Assembly (NCBI GenBank): GCA_030762175.1
Contig: CM060834.1
Location: 66,321,501 to 66,385,500 of the forward strand
Origin: Metallyticus violacea
Taxonomy: Eukaryota; Arthropoda; Insecta; Mantodea; Metallyticidae
Direction: 5' to 3'
DNA length: 64,000 bases
The notes under the pieces are model-generated. The model did not search any database, was not told where the DNA came from, and was given only the letters and a program-made list of their open reading frames with translations. Below, in pieces: positions 1 through 11,776 of this stretch (positions are counted from its first letter, which is position 1; each line of letters starts with the position of its first letter). Both the position numbers and the translations under genes were made by a program.

Positions 1-1020
1 TTTTTCCATTCTTATTTGAGATAACTTGTTCTCTTTCATTATACTTGTTTGATAGCCTTAGACAAGCATATTATGCGCAAAGAATCTCGAAAAGAAAAAA
101 ATTTTTTTTCGAAGTTTGGAAACTTCGTTAGAATCACTTTTTTTCCGTTCTTATTTGAGATAACTTGTTCTCTTTCATTATACTAGTTTGATAGCCTTAG
201 ACAAGCATATTATGCGCAAAGAATCTCGAAAAGAAAAAAATTTTTTTTCGAAGTTTGGAAACTTCGTTGGAATCACTTTTTTTCCGTTCTTATTTAAGAT
301 TACTGGTTCTCTTTCATTATACAAGTTTGATAGCCTCAGACAAGCATATTATGCGCAAAGAATGTCGAAAAGAAAAAAATTTTATTTCGAAGTTTGGAAA
401 CATCGTTAGAATCACTTTTTTTCCGTTCTTATTTGAGATAACTGGTTCTCTTTCATTATACTAGTTTGATAGCCTCACAGAAGCATATTATGCGCAAAGA
501 ATCTCTAAAAGAAAAAATTTTTTTTTCGAAGTTTGGAAACTTCGTTAGAATAACTTTTTTTCCGTTCTTATTTGAGATAACTGGTTCTCCTTCATTATAC
601 TAGTTTGATAGCCTCAGAAAAGCATAGGTATGCGCAAAGAATCTCGAAAAGAAAAAAATTTTTTTTCGAAGTTTGGAAACTTCGTTAGAATCACTTTTTT
701 TCCGTTCTTATTTGAGATAACTGGTTCTCTTTCATTATACTAGTTTGATAGCCTCAGACAAGCATATTATGCGCAAAGAATCTCGAAAAGAAAAAAAATT
801 TTTTTCGAAGTTTGGAAACTTCCTTAGAATCACTTTTTTTCCATTCTTATTTGAGATAACTTGTTCTCTATCATTATACTAGTTTGATAGCCTTAGACAA
901 GCATATTATGCGCAAAGAATCTCGAAAAGAAAAAAATTTTTTTTCGAAGTTTGGAAACTTCGTTAGAATCACTTTTTTTCCGTTCTTATTTGAGATAACT
1001 GGTTCTCTTTCATTATACTA
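1..1020 (+). repeat. Higher-order unit, 8-mer, 5' truncated (a-b-c-d-e-f-g-h)
   Basis: Bases 1-46 are the tail of an a-type body (ccattc, attatacttg). Then come b 47, c 186, d 325, e 464, f 603, g 743 and h 882. The f monomer is 140 bp because of its GG insertion. The truncation is the window edge. The matching copy at 17,337 places this tail in an a^ monomer. Confidence 0.85.
262..278 (+). other. CENP-B-box-like half site in a type c monomer (example)
   Basis: Type c monomers read cttcgttggaatcactt. The mammalian CENP-B box consensus is YTTCGTTGGAARCGGGA, so positions 1-11 and 13 match, while position 12 and the essential CGGG part (14-17) do not. Other monomers have cttcgttagaatc, one base further away, or cttccttagaatc. 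Only the left half is matched, so a functional CENP-B site is not supported; the resemblance is recorded for testing. The type c version recurs in almost every higher-order unit. Confidence 0.4.
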
Positions 1021-1713
1021 GTTTGATAGCCCCAGACAAGCATATTATGCGCAAAGAATCTCGAAAAGAAAAAAATTTTTTTTCGAAGTTTGGAAACTTC
1101 CTTAGAATCACTTTTTTTCCATTCTTATTTGAGATAACTTGTTCTCTTTCATTATACTTGTTTGATAGCCTTAGACAAGCATATTATGCGCAAAGAATCT
1201 CGAAAAGAAAAAAATTTTTTTTCGAAGTTTGGAAACTTCGTTAGAATCACTTTTTTTCTGTTCTTATTTGAGATAACTTGTTCTCTTTCATTATACTAGT
1301 TTGATAGCCTTAGACAAGCATATTATGCGAAAGAATCTCGAAAAGAAAAAAATTTTTTTTCGAAGTTTGGAAACTTCGTTGGAATCACTGTTTTTCCGTT
1401 CTTATTTAAGATTACTGGTTCTCTATCATTATACAAGTTTGATAGCCTCAGACAAGCATATTATGCGCAAAGAATGTCGAAAAGAAAAAAATTTTTTTCG
1501 AAGTTTGGAAACTTCCTTAGAATCACTTTTTTTCCATTCTTATTTGAGATAACTTGATCTCTATCATTATACTAGTTTGATAGCCTTAGACAAGCATATT
1601 ATGCGCAAAGAATCTCGAAAAGAAAAAAATTTTTTTTCGAAGTTTGGAAACTTCGTTAGAATCACTTTTTTTCCGTTCTTATTTGAGATAACTGGTTCTC
1701 TTTCATTATACTA
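1021..1713 (+). repeat. Higher-order unit, 5-mer (a-b'-c'-d/g-h)
   Basis: Compared with the 8-mer, three monomer lengths are missing. The fourth monomer (1437-1574) has a d head (aatgtcg) and a g tail (cttccttag, ccattc, ctctatc), so a deletion joined d to g in register and removed e and f. The tail reads acttgatctc, a private T-to-A change shared with the 5-mers at 18,357, 27,367 and 30,837. Confidence 0.85.
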
Positions 1714-2545
1714 GTTTGATAGCCCCAGACAAGCATATTATGCGCAAAGAATCTCGAAAAGAAAAAAATTTTTTTTCGAAGTTTGGAAACTTCCTTAGAA
1801 TCACTTTTTTTCCATTCTTATTTGAGATAACTTGTTCTCTTTCATTATACTTGTTTGATAGCCTTAGACAAGCATATTATGCGCAAAGAATCTCGAAAAG
1901 AAAAAAAATTTTTTTCGAAGTTTGGAAACTTCGTTAGAATCACTTTTTTTCTGTTCTTATTTGAGATAACTTGTTCTCTTTCATTATACTAGTTTGATAG
2001 CCTTAGACAAGCATATTATGCGAAAGAATCTCGAAAAGAAAAAAATTTTTTTTCGAAGTTTGGAAACTTCGTTGGAATCACTTTTTTTCCGTTCTTATTT
2101 AAGATTACTGGTTCTCTATCATTATACAAGTTTGATAGCCTCAGACAAGCATATTATGCGCAAAGAATGTCGAAAAGAAAAAAATTTTATTTCGAAGTTC
2201 GAAACTTCGTTAGAATCACTTTTTTTCCGTTCTTATTTGAGATAACTGGTTCTCTTTCATTATACTAGTTTGATAGCCTCAGAGAAGCATATTATGCGCA
2301 AAGAATCTCTAAAAGAAAAAAATTTTTTTTCGAAGTTTGGAAACTTCGTTAGAATAACTTTTTTTCCGTTCTTATTTGAGATAACTGGTTCTCCTTCATT
2401 ATACTAGTTTGATAGCCTCAGAAAAGCATAGGTATGCGCAAAGAATCTCGAAAGAAAAAAATTTTTTTTCGAAGTTTGGAAACTTCGTTAGAATCACTTT
2501 TTTTCCGTTCTTATTTGAGATAACTGGTTCTCTTTCATTATACTA
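1714..2545 (+). repeat. Higher-order unit, 6-mer (a-b'-c'-d'-e'-f')
   Basis: The unit lacks g and h and passes from f' straight to the next a. The d' monomer carries gttcgaaac, one base shorter than usual, and f' has lost one A (cgaaagaaa). It is copied at 19,050, 28,060 and 31,530. Confidence 0.85.
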
Positions 2546-4628
2546 GTTTGATAGCCCCAGACAAGCATATTATGCGCAAAGAATCTCGAAAAGAAAAAAA
2601 TTTTTTTTCGAAGTTTGGAAACTTCCTTAGAATCACTTTTTTTCCATTCTTATTTGAGATAACTTGTTCTCTTTCATTATACTTGTTTGATAGCCTTAGA
2701 CAAGCATATTATGCGCAAAGAATCTCGAAAAGAAAAAAATTTTTTTTCGAAGTTTGGAAACTTCGTTAGAATCACTTTTTTTCTGTTCTTATTTGAGATA
2801 ACTTGTTCTCTTTCATTATACTAGTTTGATAGCCTTAGACAAGCATATTATGCGCAAAGAATCTCGAAAAGAAAAAAATTTTTTTTCGAAGTTTGGAAAC
2901 TTCGTTGGAATCACTTTTTTTCCGTTCTTATTTAAGATTACTGGTTCTCTTTCATTATACAAGTTTGATAGCCTCAGACAAGCATATTATGCGCAAAGAA
3001 TGTCGAAAAGAAAAAAATTTTATTTCGAAGTTCGAAACTTCGTTAGAATCACTTTTTTTCCGTTCTTATTTGAGATAACTGGTTCTCTTTCATTATACTA
3101 GTTTGATAGCCTCAGAGAAGCATATTATGCGCAAAGAATCTCTAAAAGAAAAAATTTTTTTTTCGAAGTTTGGAAACTTCGTTAGAATAACTTTTTTTCC
3201 GTTCTTATTTGAGATAACTGGTTCTCCTTCATTATACTAGTTTGATAGCCTCAGAAAAGCATAGGTATGCGCAAAGAATCTCGAAAGAAAAAAATTTTTT
3301 TTCGAAGTTTGGAAACTTCGTTAGAATCACTTTTTTTCCGTTCTTATTTGAGATAACTGGTTCTCTTTCATTATACTAGTTTGATAGCCTCAGACAAGCA
3401 TATTATGCGCACAGAATCTCGAAAAGAAAAAATTTTTTTTCGAAGTTTGGAAACTTCATTAGAATCACTTTTTTTCCATTCTTATTTGATATAACTTGTT
3501 CTCTTTCATTATACTTGTTTGATAGCCTTAGACAAGCATATTATGCGCAATGAATCTCGAAAAGAAAAAAATTTTTTTTCGAAGTTTGGAAACTTCGTTA
3601 GAATCACTTTTTTTCCGTTCTTATTTAAGATTACTGGTTCTCTTTCATTATACTAGTTTGATAGCCTCAGACAAGCATTTTATGCGCAAAGAATTTCGAA
3701 AAGAAAACAATTTTTTTTCGAAGTTTGGAAACTTCGTTAGAATCACTTTTTTTCCGTTCTTATTTGAGATAACTGGTTCTCTTTCATTATACTAGTTTGA
3801 TAGCCTCAGACAAGCATATTATGCGCAAAGAATCTCGAAAAGAAAAAAATTTTTTTTCGAAGTTTGGAAACTTCCTTAGAATCACTTTTTTTCCGTTCTT
3901 ATTTAAGATTACTGGTTCTCTTTCATTATACTAGTTTGATAGCCTCAGACAAGCATATTATGCGCAAAGAATCTGGAAAAGAAAAAAAATTTTTTTTCGA
4001 AGTTTGGAAACTTCGTTAGAATCACTTTTTTTCCGTTCTTATTTGAGATAACTTGTTCTCTTTCATTATACTAGTTTGATAGCCTTAGACAAGCATATTA
4101 TGCGCAAAGAATCTCGAAAAGAAAAAAAATTTTTTTCGAAGTTTGGAAACTTCGTTAGAATCACTTTTTTTCCGTTCTTATTTGAGATAACTGGTTCTCT
4201 TTCATTATACTAGTTTGATAGCCTCAGACAAGCATATTATGCGCAAAGAATCTCGAAAAGAAAAAAAATTTTTTTCGAAGTTTGGAAACTTCCTTAGAAT
4301 CACTTTTTTTCCATTCTTATTTGAGATAACTTGTTCTCTATCATTATACTAGTTTGATAGCCTTAGACAAGCATATTATGCGCAAAGAATCTCGAAAAGA
4401 AAAAAATTTTTTTTCGAAGTTTGGAAACTTCGTTAGAATCACTTTTTTTCCGTTCTTATTTAAGATAACTTGTTCTCTTTCATTATACTAGTTTGATAGC
4501 CTTAGACAAGCATATTATGCGCAAAGAATCTCGAAAAGAAAAAAATTTTTTTTCGAAGTTTGGAAACTTCGTTAGAATCACTTTTTTCCGTTCTTATTTG
4601 AGATAACTGGTTCTCTTTCATTATACTA
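2546..4628 (+). repeat. Higher-order unit, 15-mer (a-b'-c-d'-e'-f'-i-j-k-l-m-n-g-o-p)
   Basis: The six-monomer core is followed by a nine-monomer tail not found in the 8-mer. Tail markers are gcgcacag with gatataac (i), gcgcaatgaa (j), gcattttatg with aaaacaatt (k), aatctgg (m), taagataacttg (o) and a six-T run (p). Full copies lie at 19,882 and 47,072; shortened versions lie at 7,267 and 34,723. Confidence 0.85.
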
Positions 4629-5741
4629 GTTTGATAGCCCCAGACAAGCATATTATGCGCAAAGAATCTCGAAAAGAAAAAAATTTTTTTTCGAAGTTTG
4701 GAAACTTCCTTAGACTCACTTTTTTTCCATTCTTATTTGAGATAACTTGTTCTCTTTCATTATACTTGTTTGATAGCCTTAGACAAGCATATTATGCGCA
4801 AAGAATCTCGAAAAGAAAAAAATTTTTTTTCGAAGTTTGGAAACTTCGTTAGAATCACTTTTTTTCCGTTCTTATTTGAGATAACTTGTTCTCTTTCATT
4901 ATACTAGTTTGATAGCCTTAGACAAGCATATTATGCGCAAAGAATCTCGAAAAGAAAAAAATTTTTTTTCGAAGTTTGGAAACTTCGTTGGAATCACTTT
5001 TTTTCCGTTCTTATTTAAGATTACTGGTTCTCTTTCATTATACAAGTTTGATAGCCTCAGACAAGCATATTATGCGCAAAGAATGTCGAAAAGAAAAAAA
5101 TTTTATTTCGAAGTTTGGAAACATCGTTAGAATCATTTTTTTTCCGTTCTTATTTGAGATAACTGGTTCTCTTTCATTATACTAGTTTGATAGCCTCACA
5201 GAAGCATATTATGCGCAAAGAATCTCTAAAAGAAAAATTTTTTTTTTCGAAGTTTGGAAACTTCGTTAGAATAACTTTTTTTCCGTTCTTATTTGAGATA
5301 ACTGGTTCTCCTTCATTATACTAGTTTGATAGCCTCAGAAAAGCATAGGTATGCGCAAAGAATCTCGAAAAGAAAAAAATTTTTTTTCGAAGTTTGGAAA
5401 CTTCGTTAGAATCACTTTTTTTCCGTTCTTATTTGAGATAACTGGTTCTCTTTCATTATACTAGTTTGATAGCCTCAGACAAGCATATTATGCGCAAAGA
5501 ATCTCGAAAAGAAAAAAAATTTTTTTCGAAGTTTGGAAACTTCCTTAGAATCACTTTTTTTCCATTCTTATTTGAGATAACTTGTTCTCTATCATTATAC
5601 TAGTTTGATAGCCTTAGACAAGCATATTATGCGCAAAGAATCTCGAAAAGAAAAAAATTTTTTTTCGAAGTTTGGAAACTTCGTTAGAATCACTTTTTTT
5701 CCGTTCTTATTTGAGATAACTGGTTCTCTTTCATTATACTA
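4629..5741 (+). repeat. Higher-order unit, canonical 8-mer (1,113 bp)
   Basis: Order a-b-c-d-e-f-g-h, with monomers at 4629, 4768, 4907, 5046, 5185, 5324, 5464 and 5603. It has private marks: agactcac in the a monomer, aatcattttt in d, and an A5T10 tract in e. The last two are shared with the copies at 9,072 and 21,965. Confidence 0.88.
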
Positions 5742-7266
5742 GTTTGATAGCCCCAGACAAGCATATTATGCGCAAAGAATCTCGAAAAGAAAAAAATTTT
5801 TTTTCGAAGTTTGGAAACTTCCTTAGAATCACTTTTTTTCCATTCTTATTTCAGATAACTTGTTCTCTTTCATTATACTTGTTTGATAGCCTTAGACAAG
5901 CATATTATGCGCAAAGAATCTCGAAAAGAAAAAAATTTTTTTTCGAAGTTTGGAAACTTCGTTAGAATCACTTTTTTTCTGTTCTTATTTGAGATAACTT
6001 GTTCTCTTTCATTATACTAGTTTGATAGCCTTAGACAAGCATATTATGCGAAAGAATCTCGAAAAGAAAAAAATTTTTTTTCGAAGTTTGGAAACTTCGT
6101 TGGAATCACTTTTTTTCCGTTCTTATTTAAGATTACTGGTTCTCTATCATTATACAAGTTTGATAGCCTCAGACAAGCATATTATGCGCAAAGAATGTCG
6201 AAAAGAAAAAAATTTTATTTCGAAGTTCGAAACTTCGTTAGAATCACTTTTTTCCGTTCTTATTTGAGATAACTGGTTCTCTTTCATTATACTAGTTTGA
6301 TAGCCTCAGAGAAGCATATTATGCGCAAAGAATCTCTAAAAGAAAAAAATTTTTTTTCGAAGTTTGGAAACTTCGTTAGAATAACTTTTTTTCCGTTCTT
6401 ATTTGAGATAACTGGTTCTCCTTCATTATACTAGTTTGATAGCCTCAGAAAAGCATAGGTATGCGCAAAGAATCTCGAAAGAAAAAAATTTTTTTTCGAA
6501 GTTTGGAAACTTCGTTAGAATCACTTTTTTTCCGTTCTTATTTGAGATAACTGGTTTTCTTTCATTATACTAGTTTGATAGCCTTAGACAAGCATATTAT
6601 GCGCAAAGAATCTCGAAAAGAAAAAAATTTTTTTTCGAAGTTTGGAAACTTCGTTAGAATCACTTTTTTTCCGTTCTTATTTGAGATAACTGGTTCTCTT
6701 TCATTATACTACTTTGATAGCCTCAGAAAAGCATATTATGCGCAAAGAATCTCGAAAAGAAAAATATTTTTTTTCGAAGATTGGAAACCTCGTTAGAATC
6801 ACTTTTTTTCCGTTCTTATTTGAGATAACTGGTTCTCTTTCATTATACTAGTTTGATAGCCTCAGACAAGCATATTATGCGCAAAGAATCTCGAAAAGAA
6901 AAAATTTTTTTTCGAAGTTTGGAAACTTCCTTAGAATCACTTTTTTTCCGTTCTTATTTAAGATTACTGGTTCTCTTTCATTATACTAGTTTGATAGCCT
7001 TAGACAAGCATATTATGCGCAAAGAATCTCGAAAAGAAAAAAATTTTTTTTCGAAGTTTGGAAACTTCGTTAGAATCACTTTTTTTCCGTTCTTATTTAA
7101 GATAACTTGTTCTCTTTCATTATACTAGTTTGATAGCCTTAGACAAGCATATTATGCGCAAAGAATCTCGAAAAGAAAAAAATTTTTTTTCGAAGTTTGG
7201 AAACTTCGTTAGAATCACTTTTTTTCCGTTCTTATTTGAGATAACTGGTTCTCTTTCATTATACTA
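5742..7266 (+). repeat. Higher-order unit, 11-mer (a-b'-c'-d'-e'-f'-q-r-s-t-u)
   Basis: The a monomer has cagataac in place of gagataac, shared with 10,185 and 23,078. The tail introduces q (followed by ctactttgat) and r (aatatttt, gattggaaacctcg). The d' monomer has one T fewer in its T run, near 6,250, which explains the one-base change of register against its copies. Confidence 0.85.
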
Positions 7267-9071
7267 GTTTGATAGCCCCAGACAAGCATATTATGCGCAA
7301 AGAATCTCGAAAAGAAAAAAATTTTTTTTCGAAGTTTGGAAACTTCCTTAGAATCACTTTTTTTCCATTCTTATTTGAGATAACTTGTTCTCTTTCATTA
7401 TACTTGTTTGATAGCCTTAGACAAGCATATTATGCGCAAAGAATCTCGAAAAGAAAAAAATTTTTTTTCGAAGTTTGGAAACTTCGTTAGAATCACTTTT
7501 TTTCTGTTCTTATTTGAGATAACTTGTTCTCTTTCATTATACTAGTTTGATAGCCTTAGACAAGCATATTATGCGCAAAGAATCTCGAAAAGAAAAAAAT
7601 TTTTTTTCGAAGTTTGGAAACTTCGTTGGAATCACTTTTTTTCCGTTCTTATTTAAGATTACTGGTTCTCTTTCATTATACAAGTTTGATAGCCTCAGAC
7701 AAGCATATTATGCGCAAAGAATGTCGAAAAGAAAAAAATTTTATTTCGAAGTTCGAAACTTCGTTAGAATCACTTTTTTTCCGTTCTTATTTGAGATAAC
7801 TGGTTCTCTTTCATTATACTAGTTTGATAGCCTCAGAGAAGCATATTATGCGCAAAGAATCTCTAAAAGAAAAAATTTTTTTTTCGAAGTTTGGAAACTT
7901 CGTTAGAATAACTTTTTTTCCGTTCTTATTTGAGATAACTGGTTCTCCTTCATTATACTAGTTTGATAGCCTCAGAAAAGCATAGGTATGCGCAAAGAAT
8001 CTCGAAAGAAAAAAATTTTTTTTCGAAGTTTGGAAACTTCGTTAGAATCACTTTTTTTCCGTTCTTATTTGAGATAACTGGTTCTCTTTCATTATACTAG
8101 TTTGATAGCCTCAGACAAGCATATTATGCGCACAGAATCTCGAAAAGAAAAAATTTTTTTTCGAAGTTTGGAAACTTCATTAGAATCACTTTTTTTCCAT
8201 TCTTATTTGATATAACTTGTTCTCTTTCATTATACTTGTTTGATAGCCTTAGACAAGCATATTATGCGCAAAGAATCTCGAAAAGAAAAAAATTTTTTTT
8301 CGAAGTTTGGAAACTTCCTTAGAATCACTTTTTTTCCGTTCTTATTTAAGATTACTGGTTCTCTTTCATTATACTAGTTTGATAGCCTCAGACAAGCATA
8401 TTATGCGCAAAGAATCTGGAAAAGAAAAAAAATTTTTTTTCGAAGTTTGGAAACTTCGTTAGAATCACTTTTTTTCCGTTCTTATTTGAGATAACTTGTT
8501 CTCTTTCATTATACTAGTTTGATAGCCTTAGACAAGCATATTATGCGCAAAGAATCTCGAAAAGAAAAAAAATTTTTTTCGAAGTTTGGAAACTTCGTTA
8601 GAATCACTTTTTTTCCGTTCTTATTTGAGATAACTGGTTCTCTTTCATTATACTAGTTTGATAGCCTCAGACAAGCATATTATGCGCAAAGAATCTCGAA
8701 AAGAAAAAAAATTTTTTTCGAAGTTTGGAAACTTCCTTAGAATCACTTTTTTTCCATTCTTATTTGAGATAACTTGTTCTCTATCATTATACTAGTTTGA
8801 TAGCCTTAGACAAGCATATTATGCGCAAAGAATCTCGAAAAGAAAAAAATTTTTTTTCGAAGTTTGGAAACTTCGTTAGAATCACTTTTTTTCCGTTCTT
8901 ATTTAAGATAACTTGTTCTCTTTCATTATACTAGTTTGATAGCCTTAGACAAGCATATTATGCGCAAAGAATCTCGAAAAGAAAAAAATTTTTTTTCGAA
9001 GTTTGGAAACTTCGTTAGAATCACTTTTTTCCGTTCTTATTTGAGATAACTGGTTCTCTTTCATTATACTA
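7267..9071 (+). repeat. Higher-order unit, 13-mer (15-mer lacking two monomers)
   Basis: It follows the 15-mer at 2,546, except that after i a single monomer near 8,255 has a ccttag head and an l tail (cttccttag, taagattactgg) in place of j-k-l. Two monomer lengths (278 bp) are missing, and the rest (m-n-g-o-p) stays in register. This is an in-frame deletion through a hybrid monomer. Confidence 0.83.
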
Positions 9072-10184
9072 GTTTGATAGCCCCAGACAAGCATATTATG
9101 CGCAAAGAATCTCGAAAAGAAAAAAATTTTTTTTCGAAGTTTGGAAACTTCCTTAGAATCACTTTTTTTCCATTCTTATTTGAGATAACTTGTTCTCTTT
9201 CATTATACTTGTTTGATAGCCTTAGACAAGCATATTATGCGCAAAGAATCTCGAAAAGAAAAAAATTTTTTTTCGAAGTTTGGAAACTTCGTTAGAATCA
9301 CTTTTTTTCCGTTCTTATTTGAGATAACTTGTTCTCTTTCATTATACTAGTTTGATAGCCTTAGACAAGCATATTATGCGCAAAGAATCTCGAAAAGAAA
9401 AAAATTTTTTTTCGAAGTTTGGAAACTTCGTTGGAATCACTTTTTTTCCGTTCTTATTTAAGATTACTGGTTCTCTTTCATTATACAAGTTTGATAGCCT
9501 CAGACAAGCATATTATGCGCAAAGAATGTCGAAAAGAAAAAAATTTTATTTCGAAGTTTGGAAACATCGTTAGAATCATTTTTTTTCCGTTCTTATTTGA
9601 GATAACTGGTTCTCTTTCATTATACTAGTTTGATAGCCTCACAGAAGCATATTATGCGCAAAGAATCTCTAAAAGAAAAATTTTTTTTTTCGAAGTTTGG
9701 AAACTTCGTTAGAATAACTTTTTTTCCGTTCTTATTTGAGATAACTGGTTCTCCTTCATTATACTAGTTTGATAGCCTCAGAAAAGCATAGGTATGCGCA
9801 AAGAATCTCGAAAAGAAAAAAATTTTTTTTCGAAGTTTGGAAACTTCGTTAGAATCACTTTTTTTCCGTTCTTATTTGAGATAACTGGTTCTCTTTCATT
9901 ATACTAGTTTGATAGCCTCAGACAAGCATATTATGCGCAAAGAATCTCGAAAAGAAAAAAAATTTTTTTCGAAGTTTGGAAACTTCCTTAGAATCACTTT
10001 TTTTCCATTCTTATTTGAGATAACTTGTTCTCTATCATTATACTAGTTTGATAGCCTTAGACAAGCATATTATGCGCAAAGAATCTCGAAAAGAAAAAAA
10101 TTTTTTTTCGAAGTTTGGAAACTTCGTTAGAATCACTTTTTTTCCGTTCTTATTTGAGATAACTGGTTCTCTTTCATTATACTA
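9072..10184 (+). repeat. Higher-order unit, canonical 8-mer
   Basis: Copy of 4,629-5,741 shifted by 4,443 bp, with the same A5T10 tract in e and aatcattttt in d. It lacks the agactcac change, so that change arose in the other copy. Confidence 0.87.
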
Positions 10185-11729
10185 GTTTGATAGCCCCAGA
10201 CAAGCATATTATGCGCAAAGAATCTCGAAAAGAAAAAAATTTTTTTTCGAAGTTTGGAAACTTCCTTAGAATCACTTTTTTTCCATTCTTATTTCAGATA
10301 ACTTGTTCTCTTTCATTATACTTGTTTGATAGCCTTAGACAAGCATATTATGCGCAAAGAATCTCGAAAAGAAAAAAATTTTTTTTCGAAGTTTGGAAAC
10401 TTCGTTAGAATCACTTTTTTTCTGTTCTTATTTGAGATAACTTGTTCTCTTTCATTATACTAGTTTGATAGCCTTAGACAAGCATATTATGCGAAAGAAT
10501 CTCGAAAAGAAAAAAATTTTTTTTCGAAGTTTGGAAAATTCGTTGGAATCACTTTTTTTCCGTTCTTATTTAAGATTACTGGTTCTCTATCATTATACAA
10601 GTTTGATAGCCTCAGACAAGCATATTATGCGCAAAGAATGTCGAAAAGAAAAAAATTTTATTTCGAAGTTCGAAACTTCGTTAGAATCACTTTTTTTCCG
10701 TTCTTATTTGAGATAACTGGTTCTCTTTCATTATACTAGTTTGAAAGCCTCAGAGAAGCATATTATGCGCAAAGAATCTCTAAAAGAAAAAAATTTTTTT
10801 TCGAAGTTTGGAAACTTCGTTAGAATAACTTTTTTTCCGTTCTTATTTGAGATAACTGGTTCTCCTTCATTATACTAGTTTGATAGCCTCAGAAAAGCAT
10901 AGGTATGCGCAAAGAATCTCGAAAGAAAAAAATTTTTTTTCGAAGTTTGGAAACTTCGTTAGAATCACTTTTTTTCCGTTCTTATTTGAGATAACTGGTT
11001 TTCTTTCATTATACTAGTTTGATAGCCTTAGACAAGCATATTATGCGCAAAGAATCTCGAAAAGAAAAAAATTTTTTTTCGAAGTTTGGAAACTTCGTTA
11101 GAATCACTTTTTTTCCGTTCTTATTTGAGATAACTGGTTCTCTTTCATTATACTACTTTGATAGCCTCAGAAAAGCATATTATGCGCAAAGAATCTCGAA
11201 AAGAAAAATATTTTTTTTCGAAGATTGGAAACCTCGTTAGAATCACTTTTTTTCCGTTCTTATTTGAGATAACTGGTTCTCTTTCATTATACTAGTTTGA
11301 TAGCCTCAGACAAGCATATTATGCGCAAAGAATCTCGAAAAGAAAAAATTTTTTTTCGAAGTTTGGAAACTTCCTTAGAATCACTTTTTTTCCGTTCTTA
11401 TTAAAGATTACTGGTTCTCTTTCATTATACTAGTTTGATAGCCTTAGACAAGCATATTATGCGCAAAGAATCTCGAAAAGAAAAAAATTTTTTTTCGAAG
11501 TTTGGAAACTTCGTTAGAATCACTTTTTTTCCGTTCTTATTTAAGATAACTTGTTCTCTTTCATTATACTAGTTTGATAGCCTTAGACAAGCATATTATG
11601 CGCAAAGAATCTCGAAAAGAAAAAAATTTTTTTTCGAAGTTTGGAAACATCGTTAGAATCACTTTTTTTCCGTTCTTATTTGAGATAACTGGTTCTCTTT
11701 CATTATACTAGTTTGATAGCCTCAGACAA

Positions 11730-11740
11730 GCATATTATGC
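11730..11740. repeat. Inverted repeat 1 of the monomer, GCATA-T-TATGC
   Basis: Perfect 5-bp arms flank a single central T. It is present in most monomers. The centre changes to GG in f monomers (for example 622-633) and to A at 28632-28642, and both changes leave the arms intact. Rare copies break it, for example gcattttatg in k monomers and gcacattatg near 44,313. Confidence 0.85.
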
Positions 11741-11750
11741 GCAAAGAATC

Positions 11751-11776
11751 TCGAAAAGAAAAAAATTTTTTTTCGA
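11751..11776. repeat. Inverted repeat 2, near-palindromic A/T tract hairpin
   Basis: Outer arms TCGAAAA and TTTTCGA pair perfectly. The inner part is an A7T8 tract with one G-T mismatch (monomer positions 48 and 59). The A-to-T switch point varies by monomer type (A5T10, A6T9, A7T8, A8T7, A9T6), usually with the same total of 15. Type e monomers carry ctctaaaag, which damages the left outer arm. Confidence 0.8.

Larger units (their letters stand above)
1..7205 (+). repeat. Segmental duplication, copy 1 (pairs with 17,337-24,542)
   Basis: Every diagnostic variant and unit boundary from base 1 recurs 17,336 bp downstream (17,337 from about 6,250 on, after a one-T loss). The unit order 5-6-15-8 and the start of the next unit match. 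Similarity drops to background at the u/v monomer near 7,205. Confidence 0.85.

Noticed and set aside
31..50. Promoter-like cattatact resembling a bacterial -10 box or TATA element
   Set aside because: It recurs in every monomer in an AT-rich context, with no consistent partner element and no downstream gene.
262..278. A functional CENP-B box
   Set aside because: Only the left half matches; the CGGG positions are not present in any monomer type examined. Kept as a finding about resemblance only.
188..409. Many overlapping open reading frames of 61-119 codons on the + strand, with peptides such as MIALDKHIMRK and METSLESLFF
   Set aside because: They are translations of the repeat itself, recurring with every unit. 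Most start at TTG, not ATG. The 139-bp period is 1 modulo 3, so each frame shifts at every monomer and soon meets a stop; longer ones arise only at indel-bearing monomers. No domain or codon bias supports coding.
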